From Vibrio hyugaensis (GTDB lineage Bacteria; Pseudomonadota; Gammaproteobacteria; Enterobacterales; Vibrionaceae), in assembly GCF_002906655.1 (NCBI RefSeq), contig NZ_CP025795.1, positions 2,016,001 to 2,080,000 on the forward strand: a DNA stretch of 64,000 bases. Direction: 5' to 3'. A program made the position numbers and the translations under genes. The notes below the pieces were generated by a model. That model saw nothing but the letters and a program-made list of their open reading frames with translations, was not told the DNA's origin and made no database searches. This document shows positions 1-8,237 of the stretch, piece by piece (the stretch's first letter is position 1; each line of letters starts with the position of its first letter).

Positions 1-934
1 AGCTGTCTTTAATGCGAACTTTAATGCCTCCTGCATCATTACATAAGCTGGATCGCTGTGAGACGACTTCTTTACTAAGCAAGGGCTCTGAGCTTTTCTT
101 TTGCGTATCATTTTGCTCAACCAACATCGCCATTTGCACCGACCAATAGTCATCAACACTATTCAAACCATGCCAATACAAAGGGGCTTGGTCTGAATCA
201 ACTGCTCCCAAATCGAATAGTGCCACTTTGACCTTCTGAACCAGTTTACCAATCACATCACAAGTTAAATCATGTCGGCCGTCTAAGTTTTTTGCATTGG
301 TGAACAAGCCTTTGACTAGGGTCGCACGCTTAAGCACATAGTTCTCGGTAAGCACTAGAGAGAGGCCTGGTTTGTTTGGTATCTCTGCGGGTTGCTGTGG
401 CTGGTGCTGAATGCTTGTTACTTGGTTTTGCTCATCCAATTCTACAACATGATAAGCAGACGCTCGCTCGGTAGGAACTTGAGCTACAACAAGCGTTAAC
501 TCAGACGCTTGGATTCTGTGGTATTGCAGCAATGAAGAAAGGTAGCGCCGATGAATTTGTTCTCCACCAACTAACAGTACATGCTCATCAGTCGGATGGT
601 TAATGGTCTCTAGGTTTTGCAGCAAAGCATCCGTCCAATTGTACTGCAACGCAGGCAAAAACTTATTATGGGGGTATATCGGCTCAAGAATGTCGATGTT
701 CGCTTCGTACTTGCTCCATGCACGCTTAATGTGTTCATTTAAAGCAGGGCAATGGAATCGACTTAAGACAAGATTACGCTTTATGCCAGATTGAATTAGA
801 TTGCTCAACGCAAAGTCAATCAAACGATGGGCACCCGCGAATGGGGTAATAGATTTACAGCACGTTTCAGATAGAGGCTCTAGCCCACTACTCTCCCTAT
901 CGGCTAACACGATCGATACTACTTTTGACGTCAT
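1..934 (-). CDS. GlgC-like nucleotidyltransferase homologue, degenerate, 3' end beyond window
   Basis: The visible 311 codons align by eye with glucose-1-phosphate adenylyltransferase (GlgC, ADP-glucose synthesis for glycogen). They show the ITPFAGAHRLIDFALSNLI block near residues 29-47, an HIKRAW block, and YWHGLNSVDDYW, which corresponds to the family YWRDVGTxxAYW. The N-terminal loop that in active enzymes reads LAGGRGxRL is here LADRESSGLEPL, so the glycine-rich nucleotide-binding loop and its arginine are gone. The expected catalytic segment between about residues 90 and 130 is also poorly preserved. The start at 934 follows AAGGAAG. No stop interrupts the frame, so it is under selection as a protein rather than an obvious pseudogene. 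I infer a non-catalytic or regulatory paralogue. The C-terminal beta-helix lies outside the window. Confidence 0.7.
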   Translation of the reverse strand, partial: MTSKVVSIVLADRESSGLEPLSETCCKSITPFAGAHRLIDFALSNLIQSGIKRNLVLSRFHCPALNEHIKRAWSKYEANIDILEPIYPHNKFLPALQYNWTDALLQNLETINHPTDEHVLLVGGEQIHRRYLSSLLQYHRIQASELTLVVAQVPTERASAYHVVELDEQNQVTSIQHQPQQPAEIPNKPGLSLVLTENYVLKRATLVKGLFTNAKNLDGRHDLTCDVIGKLVQKVKVALFDLGAVDSDQAPLYWHGLNSVDDYWSVQMAMLVEQNDTQKKSSEPLLSKEVVSQRSSLCNDAGGIKVRIKDS

Positions 935-1090
935 GTTTTACTTCCTTGTCTTATTTATAGTTTAGAAAGTAAACGCAAACCGTACGGTAGTACTATTCAA
1001 TATTGGGAGCAATGTGCTCAAAAAATAATATTACAGATCAATGTACTCTTAAATATTTAAGCAACCTCTCATTCAAGCGTTTTATAAACA

Positions 1091-1115
1091 AAAACCCGCT
1101 GTAGAAGCGGGTTTT
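1091..1115 (-). terminator. Intrinsic terminator of nupC-type gene
   Basis: Ten-base-pair stem AAAACCCGCT / AGCGGGTTTT with a 5-nt loop, followed on the minus strand by TTTGTTTAT. It lies 27 nt beyond the transporter stop codon. Confidence 0.8.
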
Positions 1116-1141
1116 GATTTATTTTTATGTGCGGGCATCCC

Positions 1142-2350
1142 TTAAAGAGAAATAAAGATACCAGCTAAACAAGCGCTCATTAGGTTTGCTAGGGTACCTG
1201 CTGCTACCGCTTTCAATCCCATATTTGCTACGTCTTTACGACGCTCTGGTGCCATCACACCAATTGAACCAAGTTGAATCGCAATCGAACCGATGTTGGC
1301 AAAGCCACACAAAGCAAAAGTAATGATAATTTGCGTGTGCTCAGTCAGTGTCGCTTTATGTTGTACGAAGTCGATAAATGCGACGAATTCGTTCATTACG
1401 ATTTTCTGACCGATGTAAGAGCCCGCTGCAAGTACTTCGTGGCCCGGAACGCCAATCAACCATGCTAGAGGTGCAAATAGGTAACCGAAAATAGCCTGTA
1501 GTGTGATGCCAGCAAAACCGAACATTTCACCTAAGTTTTCTAAACCCGTGTTTACCATCGCAATTACACTCACGAAGGCAATAAGCATCGTACCGACCGC
1601 AACGGCAACTTTCATACCACCCATCGCACCACTAGCTAGCGCATCGATTACGTTGCTTTCTTCTGATTTATCCAGCTCGATGTTGTTGTAATCACTTGGG
1701 GTTTGACGCTCAGGCACGATGATTTTTGCCATCAATAAACTACCAGGCGCCGCCATGAAACTAGCCGCGATTAGGTATTTCAACTCTACACCTAGACCTG
1801 CGTAACCACCCAAAACACTACCTGCGACTGACGCCATACCACCAGCCATTACCGCAAACAGCTCAGAGCGGGTCATGTTTTGTAGAAATGGACGGATAAG
1901 AAGTGGTGATTCGCCTTGGGATAGGAAGATGTTACCTGTTGCAACCAATGATTCTGCTTTGCTGGTACCCAAAAACTTTTGGATAGCACCGCCGATAAAT
2001 TGAATCACTTTTTGCATGATACCCAAGTAGTAAAGGGCAGAGATAAGAGCGCTGAAGAAAATGATGATAGGAAGAACGCGGACAGCAAAGATAAAACCAG
2101 TAGAAGCAAGGTCACCAAAGAGGAATTTGATCCCTTCATCAGCAAAACTTAAAAGACCCGCAACGCCACTACTCAAACTGGCCAACGCGGCTTGTCCCCA
2201 AGGGAAGTAAAGCACTAGAGCAGCAAAACCCATTTGGAGCAACAAAGCACGAGAAACGGTTTTCCAATTGATTGAAGAACGGCTCTCTGACAGTAGGAAC
2301 GCACAACCTAGTAGTGCAACAATACCAAATAAACTAAATAGAACACTCAT
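1142..2350 (-). CDS. NupC-family concentrative nucleoside transporter
   Basis: A 402-residue inner-membrane protein of the CNT family, which imports nucleosides with protons or sodium. It has the N-terminal hydrophobic helices, the gate domain, and the family core GNIFLSQGESPLLIRPFL (about residues 139-156), where the Q-x-E-S/T-P residues contact the nucleoside. A further core segment is the C-terminal FALCGFANIGSIAIQLG. The length matches bacterial NupC (about 400). It is a single gene, closed by its own terminator and preceded by a roughly 300-nt leader and a PurR/CytR-like half operator. Sugar or base preference cannot be read from sequence. Confidence 0.93.
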   Translation of the reverse strand: MSVLFSLFGIVALLGCAFLLSESRSSINWKTVSRALLLQMGFAALVLYFPWGQAALASLSSGVAGLLSFADEGIKFLFGDLASTGFIFAVRVLPIIIFFSALISALYYLGIMQKVIQFIGGAIQKFLGTSKAESLVATGNIFLSQGESPLLIRPFLQNMTRSELFAVMAGGMASVAGSVLGGYAGLGVELKYLIAASFMAAPGSLLMAKIIVPERQTPSDYNNIELDKSEESNVIDALASGAMGGMKVAVAVGTMLIAFVSVIAMVNTGLENLGEMFGFAGITLQAIFGYLFAPLAWLIGVPGHEVLAAGSYIGQKIVMNEFVAFIDFVQHKATLTEHTQIIITFALCGFANIGSIAIQLGSIGVMAPERRKDVANMGLKAVAAGTLANLMSACLAGIFISL

Positions 2351-2640
2351 GAATCAGACCTACTGAACGTTGAAAAAGAAAGAAACGCCAAAGGAATTGG
2401 CAAAAGAAAGGGACAACGTATCGAGTGACAAGGCACTCGTAGATCTAACATGGCGACAGAACGGATAGTTCGACATCTTATTTTTACCTTATACAAGCAA
2501 TTGAACTTAGCTGGTCCGGTCCGTGGGGTCATTCACTGCTGGAGAGTATTCGACTCATCCCGCTCCATGTGACGGCTTGTATGGGTAAGGGTCCTGAACA
2601 ACGAACCCTAATTCCCGCTTAAACGGGTCGCAAGTATAGC
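2351..2640 (-). other. Long structured 5' leader of the nucleoside transporter
   Basis: Between the -10-like TATACT (complement of 2635-2640) and the ATG lie nearly 300 nt without a convincing ORF but with several short hairpins read on the minus strand. Examples are CCCG..CGGG (near 2615-2628), AGGGT..ACCCT (near 2590-2611) and a bulged TGGA..GAGT..ACTC..TCCA arm (near 2541-2568). I do not recognise a known riboswitch core. It may be a cis-regulatory RNA or simply an untranslated leader. Confidence 0.35.
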
Positions 2641-2671
2641 CATCAAAACGAGAGTTTCATCACATTTATTT

Positions 2672-2687
2672 ACGCAAACGTTCAAGC
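2672..2687 (-). promoter_or_regulatory. PurR/CytR-like operator half-site
   Basis: ACGCAAACGTT (2672-2682) matches the left arm and central CG of the PurR consensus; the right arm is poor. A LacI-family site upstream of a nucleoside transporter fits PurR or CytR control. An AAATGTGAT CRP-like half-site lies at the complement of about 2657-2665. Confidence 0.35.
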
Positions 2688-2911
2688 GTTCATTTTTTGC
2701 GCAAGAATGCTAATTTGTGTTCATACTTGTAGTGAAAATAGGGGTATTAAGAGGGGAACGCATGGTGAAACGGCCAAAAACGGACAATAAATGTTCAATC
2801 GAACACCAAAGTCCAAAAATGAGTAATTTTGCTCTCGCCAATCTATGGATTTTGGATATACAATTTGGAACGCTTCTTTCCGAAGCCTCTGTGTATTCAG
2901 AGCATCATGAT

Positions 2912-2995
2912 GCCGAGATGGTGAAATTGGTAGACACGCTAGCATGAGGTGCTAGTGCCTTAGGTGTGAGGGTTCGAGTCCCTCTCTCGGCACCA
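2912..2995 (+). tRNA. tRNA-Leu (anticodon GAG)
   Basis: Acceptor arms GCCGAGA and TCTCGGC pair, a discriminator A precedes an encoded CCA, the D-loop contains GGTAGAC, the T-arm has GGTTCGAGTCC, and the anticodon loop in CATGAGGTG gives GAG. A short variable arm of class II type is present. It is on the plus strand just upstream of the DUF2913-like gene. Confidence 0.97.
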
Positions 2996-3025
2996 TTATT
3001 CTTCCTATAAGAAATTTAGAGTGTA

Positions 3026-3637
3026 ATGCAAAGTTCTAAGCAGGCAAGACAATCCGCTGATGCTAACCAACTTCTAAGCGAGCTTGCAGTGCACGCCCTA
3101 TTACACCTGCACTTCAAACTCCATGCGTCCTCGCGACCTATTCCCTTAAAAGAACGTAACGACCTGCTCCAGAAGTGGTTAAAGCCGAAACTAAAAAGCA
3201 ATCGCTACAAACTGATTAAAAAGCCATTAAAGTCTCTGACTCAACAGGCAAAAGGGGAAAATGGCAACCTTGAAGCTTTGCTTGAACGCTGTGTGGGTGC
3301 GAATAAACCGAGCAATCCGCAACCTCACCTCGATAGTTACTTGCTACTGATTAACGAAGTAGAGAAAAAACTCGGTACGACCGTACTGCTCTCTCGTCCT
3401 GAAGATGTCGATTTATCACACGACCAGCATGGCTGCTTACTGTGTGTCCTCTCTGACAACTTAAACCAACACTTCGATGATAATAACGCCATGATCGTAC
3501 CTATTTCGATGCTTTTCCGTGGCCCAATGAGTCAACGTTCACTGTTCTTAGGTAGCATTTACGCCAGCAACACCTTCAATTATGAAGTGCAATATCAAGA
3601 CGAACAATTTGTACGTATCTCACTCGAGTTAGCGTAA
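3026..3637 (+). CDS. DUF2913-like protein of unknown function
   Basis: A 203-residue soluble, basic-then-acidic protein. The segment HALLHLHFKLHASSRPIPLKERN (about residues 27-49), followed by KWLKPKLKS, resembles the vibrio family DUF2913; this assignment is from memory of the family, not a search. There is no signal peptide, membrane helix or recognisable catalytic motif. The gene starts 30 nt after tRNA-Leu and could be cotranscribed with it. The ribosome binding site is weak (TAGAGTG). It ends in a hairpin shared with the convergent tryptophanase gene. Confidence 0.75.
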   Translation: MQSSKQARQSADANQLLSELAVHALLHLHFKLHASSRPIPLKERNDLLQKWLKPKLKSNRYKLIKKPLKSLTQQAKGENGNLEALLERCVGANKPSNPQPHLDSYLLLINEVEKKLGTTVLLSRPEDVDLSHDQHGCLLCVLSDNLNQHFDDNNAMIVPISMLFRGPMSQRSLFLGSIYASNTFNYEVQYQDEQFVRISLELA

Positions 3638-3684
3638 GTTTGATTGATATAAACATACCATTGACGTTGTAAGCCAAATTCTAA

Positions 3685-3712
3685 AAGGCCACGAATTTCG
3701 CGGCCTCTTGCT
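3685..3712. terminator. Bidirectional terminator hairpin
   Basis: The stem is AGGCC(a)CGAA against TTCG(c)GGCCT with one mismatch. It is preceded by AAAA and followed by CTTGCTT, and sits between the convergent DUF2913-like and tryptophanase genes. Confidence 0.6.
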
Positions 3713-3736
3713 TATCGAAACATAACGTTTTCTCGA

Positions 3737-5137
3737 TCAATCCAGCTCGCGAAAGCGTGCCGTAAAGTGACGAAGCACAGGCGGCTCGTAATCAAAGGTT
3801 AACCCCTTCAACTCATGCGCTCGGTCCTTCAACTCAATGATTGCATCGGCGATGTAGTCCATATGATCGTTGGTGTAGACGCGACGCGGGATGGTCAAGC
3901 GCATCAATTCGAGTTCTGATGCTTTCTGTTCACCCGTATCCGGATCTCGACCAAGCAACAGTGAACCAATCTCTACTGCACGAATCCCCGCTTCTAAGTA
4001 CAAAGCATTACACAACACTTGTGCAGGAAATTGATCCGCGGGTATATGAGGTAGGATTTTCGCTGCGTCAACAAACACGGCATGACCACCCGTTGGATAT
4101 TGAATTGGAATACCACCCTCGCGCAGACGCTCACCCAAGTATTGCACTTGGCTGATGCGGTAGTGAAGGTAATCCCCATCCGCACCTTCATACAGACCAC
4201 GAGCCAAGGCTTCCATATCACGGCCAGCCATACCACCGTAAGTTACAAAACCTTCCATCGGTACACATCGTGTTTGAACCGCTTGGAACAGCTCTTGATG
4301 ATCGCGAATACAACACATACCACCAATGTTTACCATTGGGTCTTTCTTCGCTGACATAGTGAGCATGTCGCCGTATTGGTACATCTCGCGGATGATTTAG
4401 AGAATCGATTTGGTCTCGTAACCCGCTTCGCGTTGCTTGATAAAGTAAGCGTTCTCACAGTAACGAGCCGAATCAATCACCACTGGAATGTCGTACTTGG
4501 TTGCGATTTCGTACACGCTGCGCATGTTTTCCATCGACACAGGCTGACCGCCTGAGCTGTTACACGTGACCGTTGTGATGATCGCACAGATGTTGTGAGA
4601 ACCATGTTCTTCAATCGTTGCCACCAGCTTATTAAGGTCAAAGTTCCCCTTCCAGTCGTATGGCGTGGTAGTGTCGAATGCTTCTTCTGTTACCACGTTA
4701 ATCGCTTTACCGCCATTGAGCTCAATGTGGCCCGCTGTGGTGTCGAAGTGGTAATTTGATATAAACACTGGCGTCTCACCACCGCGAACCTGACGCATAC
4801 GCTCAATCAAGGCTGGGAATAAGATTTGCTCGGCACCACGGCCTTGGTGAGCAGGCACCGTCAGCTTGTAACCAAAGAAGTGCTCTACCGCATCACACAA
4901 GTTGTAGTAGTTGCGACTCCCCGCGTAGGACTCATCACCCATCATGATGCCTGCCCACTGATTGTCACTCATAGCACCAGTGCCAGAGTCAGTCAGCAAA
5001 TCGATATAAACATCATCACTACGAAGAAGAAATGGGTTAAAACCCGCTTTTTCCAAGGCAATTTCACGGTCAGCCAAGGTCGTCATTTTGATTGGCTCAA
5101 CCATTTTGATACGGAACGGTTCTGGGATACGTTTCAT
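3737..5137 (-). pseudogene. tnaA: Tryptophanase tnaA interrupted by an in-frame TAA
   Basis: Tryptophanase is a cytosolic PLP enzyme that cleaves tryptophan to indole, pyruvate and ammonia. The start at 5137 follows AAGGAAATT and yields [15 protein letters not shown], the usual N-terminus. Codon 247 is TAA (4397-4399) where the family has a glutamate ([14 protein letters not shown]), so one G-to-T change of GAA explains it. The frame continues intact to 3737, for 466 codons in all, close to the 467-472 of the family. The PLP-binding lysine in SAKKD (near residue 265) lies after the stop, so the N-terminal product would be inactive. Translation of the rest could restart at the ATG at 4384, but that would give only a 215-residue fragment. 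A sequencing error cannot be excluded. No tnaB permease follows. Confidence 0.9.
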
Positions 5138-5229
5138 TTTTAATTTCCTTATACGCATGACCCTACGCACTTAAGCGAAGAGTAAAACAAACAGATAAAT
5201 TGCTTTTCAATGCGAGAGCATTGAGGAAA

Positions 5230-5328
5230 TTAACGAACAGAAATTTTACTAAGAAGAGACAGGCAGAAGTCTAGGTTGTACCAGAACGACAGCACCAAAC
5301 GGCTATCAAGAATATTCTTGATTCTCAT
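5230..5328 (-). CDS. tnaC: TnaC-like tryptophanase leader peptide
   Basis: A 32-residue ORF behind a strong AGGAGG (8 nt spacing), ending 92 nt before tnaA. It contains W16-Y-N-L-D20, which matches the conserved WFNID of TnaC peptides that sense tryptophan in the ribosome exit tunnel and stall to block Rho. In characterised TnaCs an essential proline lies eight residues after the Asp; here that position is lysine and the peptide has no proline at all. Position and motif make the assignment good. Whether it still stalls is doubtful, which fits a decaying tna operon. Confidence 0.7.
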   Translation of the reverse strand: MRIKNILDSRLVLSFWYNLDFCLSLLSKISVR

Positions 5329-5385
5329 CGTCTTCGTCCTCCTGATAAAAAGAAAAGCCAGAAACCCCATGTCCCTGACCTTTTC

Positions 5386-5429
5386 AATATAGTGCAGTTT
5401 TCAATCAAACTTCAGTGAAGCTCACCTCA
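5386..5429 (-). promoter_or_regulatory. Candidate tna promoter with class II CRP-like site
   Basis: TATATT (complement of 5386-5391) is a -10 candidate without a good -35. TGAGG-N6-TCACT (complement of 5414-5429) resembles a CRP site and is centred about 41-42 nt upstream of the predicted start. Catabolite activation is the known mode of tna operons. Confidence 0.4.
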
Positions 5430-5431
5430 TT

Positions 5432-6676
5432 TTACGAAGGTCTTGCCCTTTTCATTCTGCGCTTAATGCTGCTCTCTTTGACCATGTAGTCGAACAATGG
5501 AGCAAACAAGTTGGCAAACAAAATCGCTAACATGATGCCCTCCGGATAGGCTGGATTGAGTACGCGGATAAATATCGTCATCACACCAATTAAGATCCCG
5601 TAAGCCCACTTGCCACCGTTGGTGAATGCAGCCGATACTGGGTCTGTCGCCATAAAGAACGTACCGAACGCGACGCCACCAATCACAAAGTGCCAATAGA
5701 AAGGCATAGAGAACATGGGGTTCGTATTTGAACCAATCGAATTAAGCAATAGCGACGTCGCGGTCAAGCCAACAAAGACACCAGCAACAATCCGCCACGA
5801 CGCGATCTTCATAAAGATCAGCACCAGACCTGTGAGCGCGATCAGCAGGGTCGATACTTCCCCCATAGAACCCGGCAAATTACCAACGAAAGCATCCATC
5901 CAAGAGATAGGCTGGCCTGTCATGTTGTTGATCAAAGCGCTCTGACCACCTTCGTACCATTGGCTGAGGGGGGTTGCACCAGAATAGCCGTCAGCCGAGA
6001 CCCAAACTGCGCCGCCAGACATATTAGCTGGATAAGCGAAGTATAAGAACGCACGCCCTGCCAATGCGGGATTTAGGAAGTTACGTCCCGTACCACCGAA
6101 GATTTCTTTCGCCACCACAATACCAAAAGTGATACCTAACGCGGCTTGCCACAATGGGATGGTTGGCGGGAGAATTAGCGCAAACAGAATAGAGCTAACA
6201 AAGAAGCCTTCATTCACCTCGTGCTTACGGACGATAGCGAACAGCACTTCCCAGAAGCCGCCAACCACAAATACAGTCGCGTAGACAGGCAAAAAGTAGG
6301 TTGCACCGACCAGCATTTTGCTTGCCCAACCCGCTTGGCTCGCAGCTTCTACTGAACCCCAAACCCAACTCAGGCCCCAAGAGGCATCAATGGCTTGTTG
6401 CGCGGCAGCTTGGTCAAGACCATAAAGCAAAGCATCGCTGGATTGCTGGCCGATGTTATACATGCCCCAAAACATCGCAGGGAATACGGCTAACCACACC
6501 ATGATCATGATGCGCTTTAAATCGATGCTGTCTCGAACATGGGTAACACCGTGGTTCACCTTACCTGGCGTGTAAAAAAGGGTTTCAACAGCTTCGAAGA
6601 GTGGGTAGAACTTGTGGTATTGGCCTCCCGGTTCAAACTTTGGTGAGACCTTTTCAAAATAATGCTTCAGACTCAT
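5432..6676 (-). CDS. nqrB: Solitary NqrB (Na+-NQR subunit B) paralogue
   Basis: NqrB is the large membrane subunit of the sodium-pumping NADH:quinone oxidoreductase and carries a covalent FMN. This 414-residue protein has the usual length (about 415), the N-terminal [24 protein letters not shown] segment, many membrane helices, and the flavinylation motif SGAT with Thr235 in the position of the known FMN threonine (236 in V. cholerae). It starts after AAGAGGAGGAGACGTT. No nqrA, C, D, E or F lies next to it, unlike the normal six-gene operon. It is therefore an extra copy or a stand-alone gene. The downstream neighbour on the same strand is the tna leader. Confidence 0.9.
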   Translation of the reverse strand: MSLKHYFEKVSPKFEPGGQYHKFYPLFEAVETLFYTPGKVNHGVTHVRDSIDLKRIMIMVWLAVFPAMFWGMYNIGQQSSDALLYGLDQAAAQQAIDASWGLSWVWGSVEAASQAGWASKMLVGATYFLPVYATVFVVGGFWEVLFAIVRKHEVNEGFFVSSILFALILPPTIPLWQAALGITFGIVVAKEIFGGTGRNFLNPALAGRAFLYFAYPANMSGGAVWVSADGYSGATPLSQWYEGGQSALINNMTGQPISWMDAFVGNLPGSMGEVSTLLIALTGLVLIFMKIASWRIVAGVFVGLTATSLLLNSIGSNTNPMFSMPFYWHFVIGGVAFGTFFMATDPVSAAFTNGGKWAYGILIGVMTIFIRVLNPAYPEGIMLAILFANLFAPLFDYMVKESSIKRRMKRARPS

Positions 6677-6845
6677 AACGTCTCCTCCTCTAAAGAATGT
6701 TACGAGCCGCTATCAAAAGCGATCGTTTTTAGCCTGTTTAACTCCCTCATTACGTATTTATCTGTTGGCACAGAAGACCTTGCGATTATGTAAACCGTGA
6801 AAGGCGTGCTTATACTCAATCAATAACAAAACAATGGAGTGGATT

Positions 6846-7253
6846 ATGAAGTTAAGGATGATGTGGACCGCGATGATGTCGTTGGCCGCTTTTTCATTTG
6901 CGGGTAACGCATTGGCCGTAGACAAGCAAATGTCTCCTGGTTTGAAGAAGAAAATGCAAGCCATCTGTGGCTCACAGGGTGGTGTCCCTGGAGGTTGGCA
7001 AGTGGCGAAAGTGACACCGGATGCCGAGCGCTCTCTCAGCATGATTCTGCATCAAATGAATGCGACAGATAAGTTAAAACAAATCAATGATGTGAGAACT
7101 CAAATCGTCGGCGGAACGCACTATGCGATGGAGTTTGAGCTTAAAGATGGAGAAGTCTGGAACGCGATTGTCCTGCACAGTGCTCGCGGCGATTACATGA
7201 TCGAGAGGCACGCCAAGAAGGGCGAACTCTGCCCTAAAGATGGCAACTCCTAA
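6846..7253 (+). CDS. Secreted cystatin-like domain protein
   Basis: 135 residues beginning with a clear signal peptide (MKLRMMWTAMMSLAAFSFAGNALA). The mature part contains QIVGG followed by THYAMEFEL, which matches the QxVxG first hairpin and following strand of cystatin-fold proteins, and then WNAIVLHS. Two cysteines (ICGS and ELCPK) could form a disulfide. The start at 6846 was chosen over 6834 because ATGGAGTGG supplies its ribosome binding site and the signal peptide begins there. It is divergent from nqrB and ends at a strong terminator. Eukaryotic cystatins inhibit cysteine proteases; a similar role here is only a guess. Confidence 0.7.
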   Translation: MKLRMMWTAMMSLAAFSFAGNALAVDKQMSPGLKKKMQAICGSQGGVPGGWQVAKVTPDAERSLSMILHQMNATDKLKQINDVRTQIVGGTHYAMEFELKDGEVWNAIVLHSARGDYMIERHAKKGELCPKDGNS

Positions 7254-7273
7254 TTCCCAGATTCAAATACAAT

Positions 7274-7297
7274 AAAGGCGACAGTTACGTCGCCTTT
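7274..7297. terminator. Bidirectional intrinsic terminator
   Basis: Nine-base-pair perfect stem AAAGGCGAC / GTCGCCTTT with loop AGTTAC and T-rich flanks (TGTTTT on the plus side). It sits between the convergent cystatin-like and GrpB genes. Confidence 0.85.
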
Positions 7298-7300
7298 GTT

Positions 7301-7822
7301 TTATGTCGAGATGACTTTCTTCACAAACGCTGCTTTGGCGTCTGTGTATTTTTCGATGGTAATTTCAGTGTGCTCCACCAAAGAAAGCTTCAGAGCTAAG
7401 TACTCACTTCTAAGCTCAGCACTTTCATTTAGTCTATCTCGAAATTGAATCCAGTCTCGCCACAACTGCCCTCGATACTGAGTGAGGTGCAGATAGTGTG
7501 TTTTGACTTGATAAGAATCATCGTTGAATTTCGCAAAGACAATTTCTTCTGGCTTTTCCACTTTCAAACGCAGGAAACCCACATCTTTAAGGGCATCGCT
7601 CAGCTTTGGAGAAACATGAGGAAAATGCTCAATACCTAGCACCATATCGAGAATAGGTTTGGCAGGCATATCCAAAATGGCAGTACTGCCAATATGCTCG
7701 ATTCTAGTTGGCGCAATCTCTGTCACTAACGCCAGTTCAGAGCGACAACGTGCAAACTCCTGTCGCCATGCTGGGTCATGTTTAACGACGTCTACTTTGT
7801 GATTAGCTAATCCTAATTTCAT
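7301..7822 (-). CDS. GrpB/UPF0157 family protein (nucleotidyltransferase-like)
   Basis: 173 residues with the family signature RIEHIGSTAILDMPAKPILDMVLGI (about residues 40-64), which is the nucleotidyltransferase-like G-S and D-x-D region of the GrpB family. Its length is typical. It is cytosolic with no membrane segment. The start lies behind GGAGAGGGATG. The biochemical role of GrpB proteins is not firmly established; members are linked to CoaE-like or tRNA-nucleotidyltransferase-like folds. It is a single gene ending at the shared terminator. Confidence 0.85.
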   Translation of the reverse strand: MKLGLANHKVDVVKHDPAWRQEFARCRSELALVTEIAPTRIEHIGSTAILDMPAKPILDMVLGIEHFPHVSPKLSDALKDVGFLRLKVEKPEEIVFAKFNDDSYQVKTHYLHLTQYRGQLWRDWIQFRDRLNESAELRSEYLALKLSLVEHTEITIEKYTDAKAAFVKKVIST

Positions 7823-7943
7823 CCATCCCTCTCCTGATAAACCCGAGTATCATAAGAAGGAAGTTACCCAACCACCAAAGTAAAAGCCAAACTTCCGGCA
7901 CACCCAACACTAATAACCCAACAAATAGAGTCATTGTTTGTTC

Positions 7944-8210
7944 TATACCCAAGTAACCTCGAGATGCTTGGTTCAGCGAGAATGACTTGGGTTGTAGACG
8001 CGGCGGCGATTTAAAGGTCTAGTGGGTCTAAATCAAGAATCGACAACAAAGTATACGAGCCAAGTCAACTCGCCCTTCGGGAGCGTGTCATTGACTCGAT
8101 TACTGCGTCAAACAACTTGGAAAGAGCTGGCTATTACACGGCATTGTTTTCCTTGCCATCGAATCAATGACAACGCTCTGAATCCTGCATCTTGAAGTCA
8201 CTTGGGTATA
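7944..8210. repeat. 267-bp inverted-repeat element (MITE-like vibrio repeat)
   Basis: The two ends are inverted copies: TATACCCAAGTAACCTCGAG.. on the left and, read on the minus strand, TATACCCAAGTGACTTCAAG.. on the right, matching at 21 of 24 end positions. The inside has no ORF of note but contains further palindromic stretches (e.g. CTCGCCCTTCGGGAGCG). Ends of this type recur in vibrio genomes as I remember them. It lies directly downstream of lhgO and may act as its 3' end. No target-site duplication is obvious. Confidence 0.7.
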
Positions 8211-8237
8211 GTGTACTTTTAGTTTGGTTTTTTACTG

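Noticed and set aside
603..794. Plus-strand 63-codon frame
   Set aside because: It lies antisense within the GlgC-like gene and has no ribosome binding site or family resemblance.
2351..2640. Known riboswitch (cobalamin, purine, guanidine, preQ1) before the nucleoside transporter
   Set aside because: None of the conserved core sequences that I know are present; kept only as an unassigned structured leader.
2717..2947. 76-codon frame running into tRNA-Leu
   Set aside because: It overlaps the tRNA gene, has no coding character, and a minus-strand frame of the same length covers the same region.
3737..5170. Two separate genes (215 and 257 codons) instead of one tryptophanase
   Set aside because: Both pieces are in the same frame and together make one TnaA of normal length; the first lacks the PLP lysine and the second lacks a ribosome binding site.
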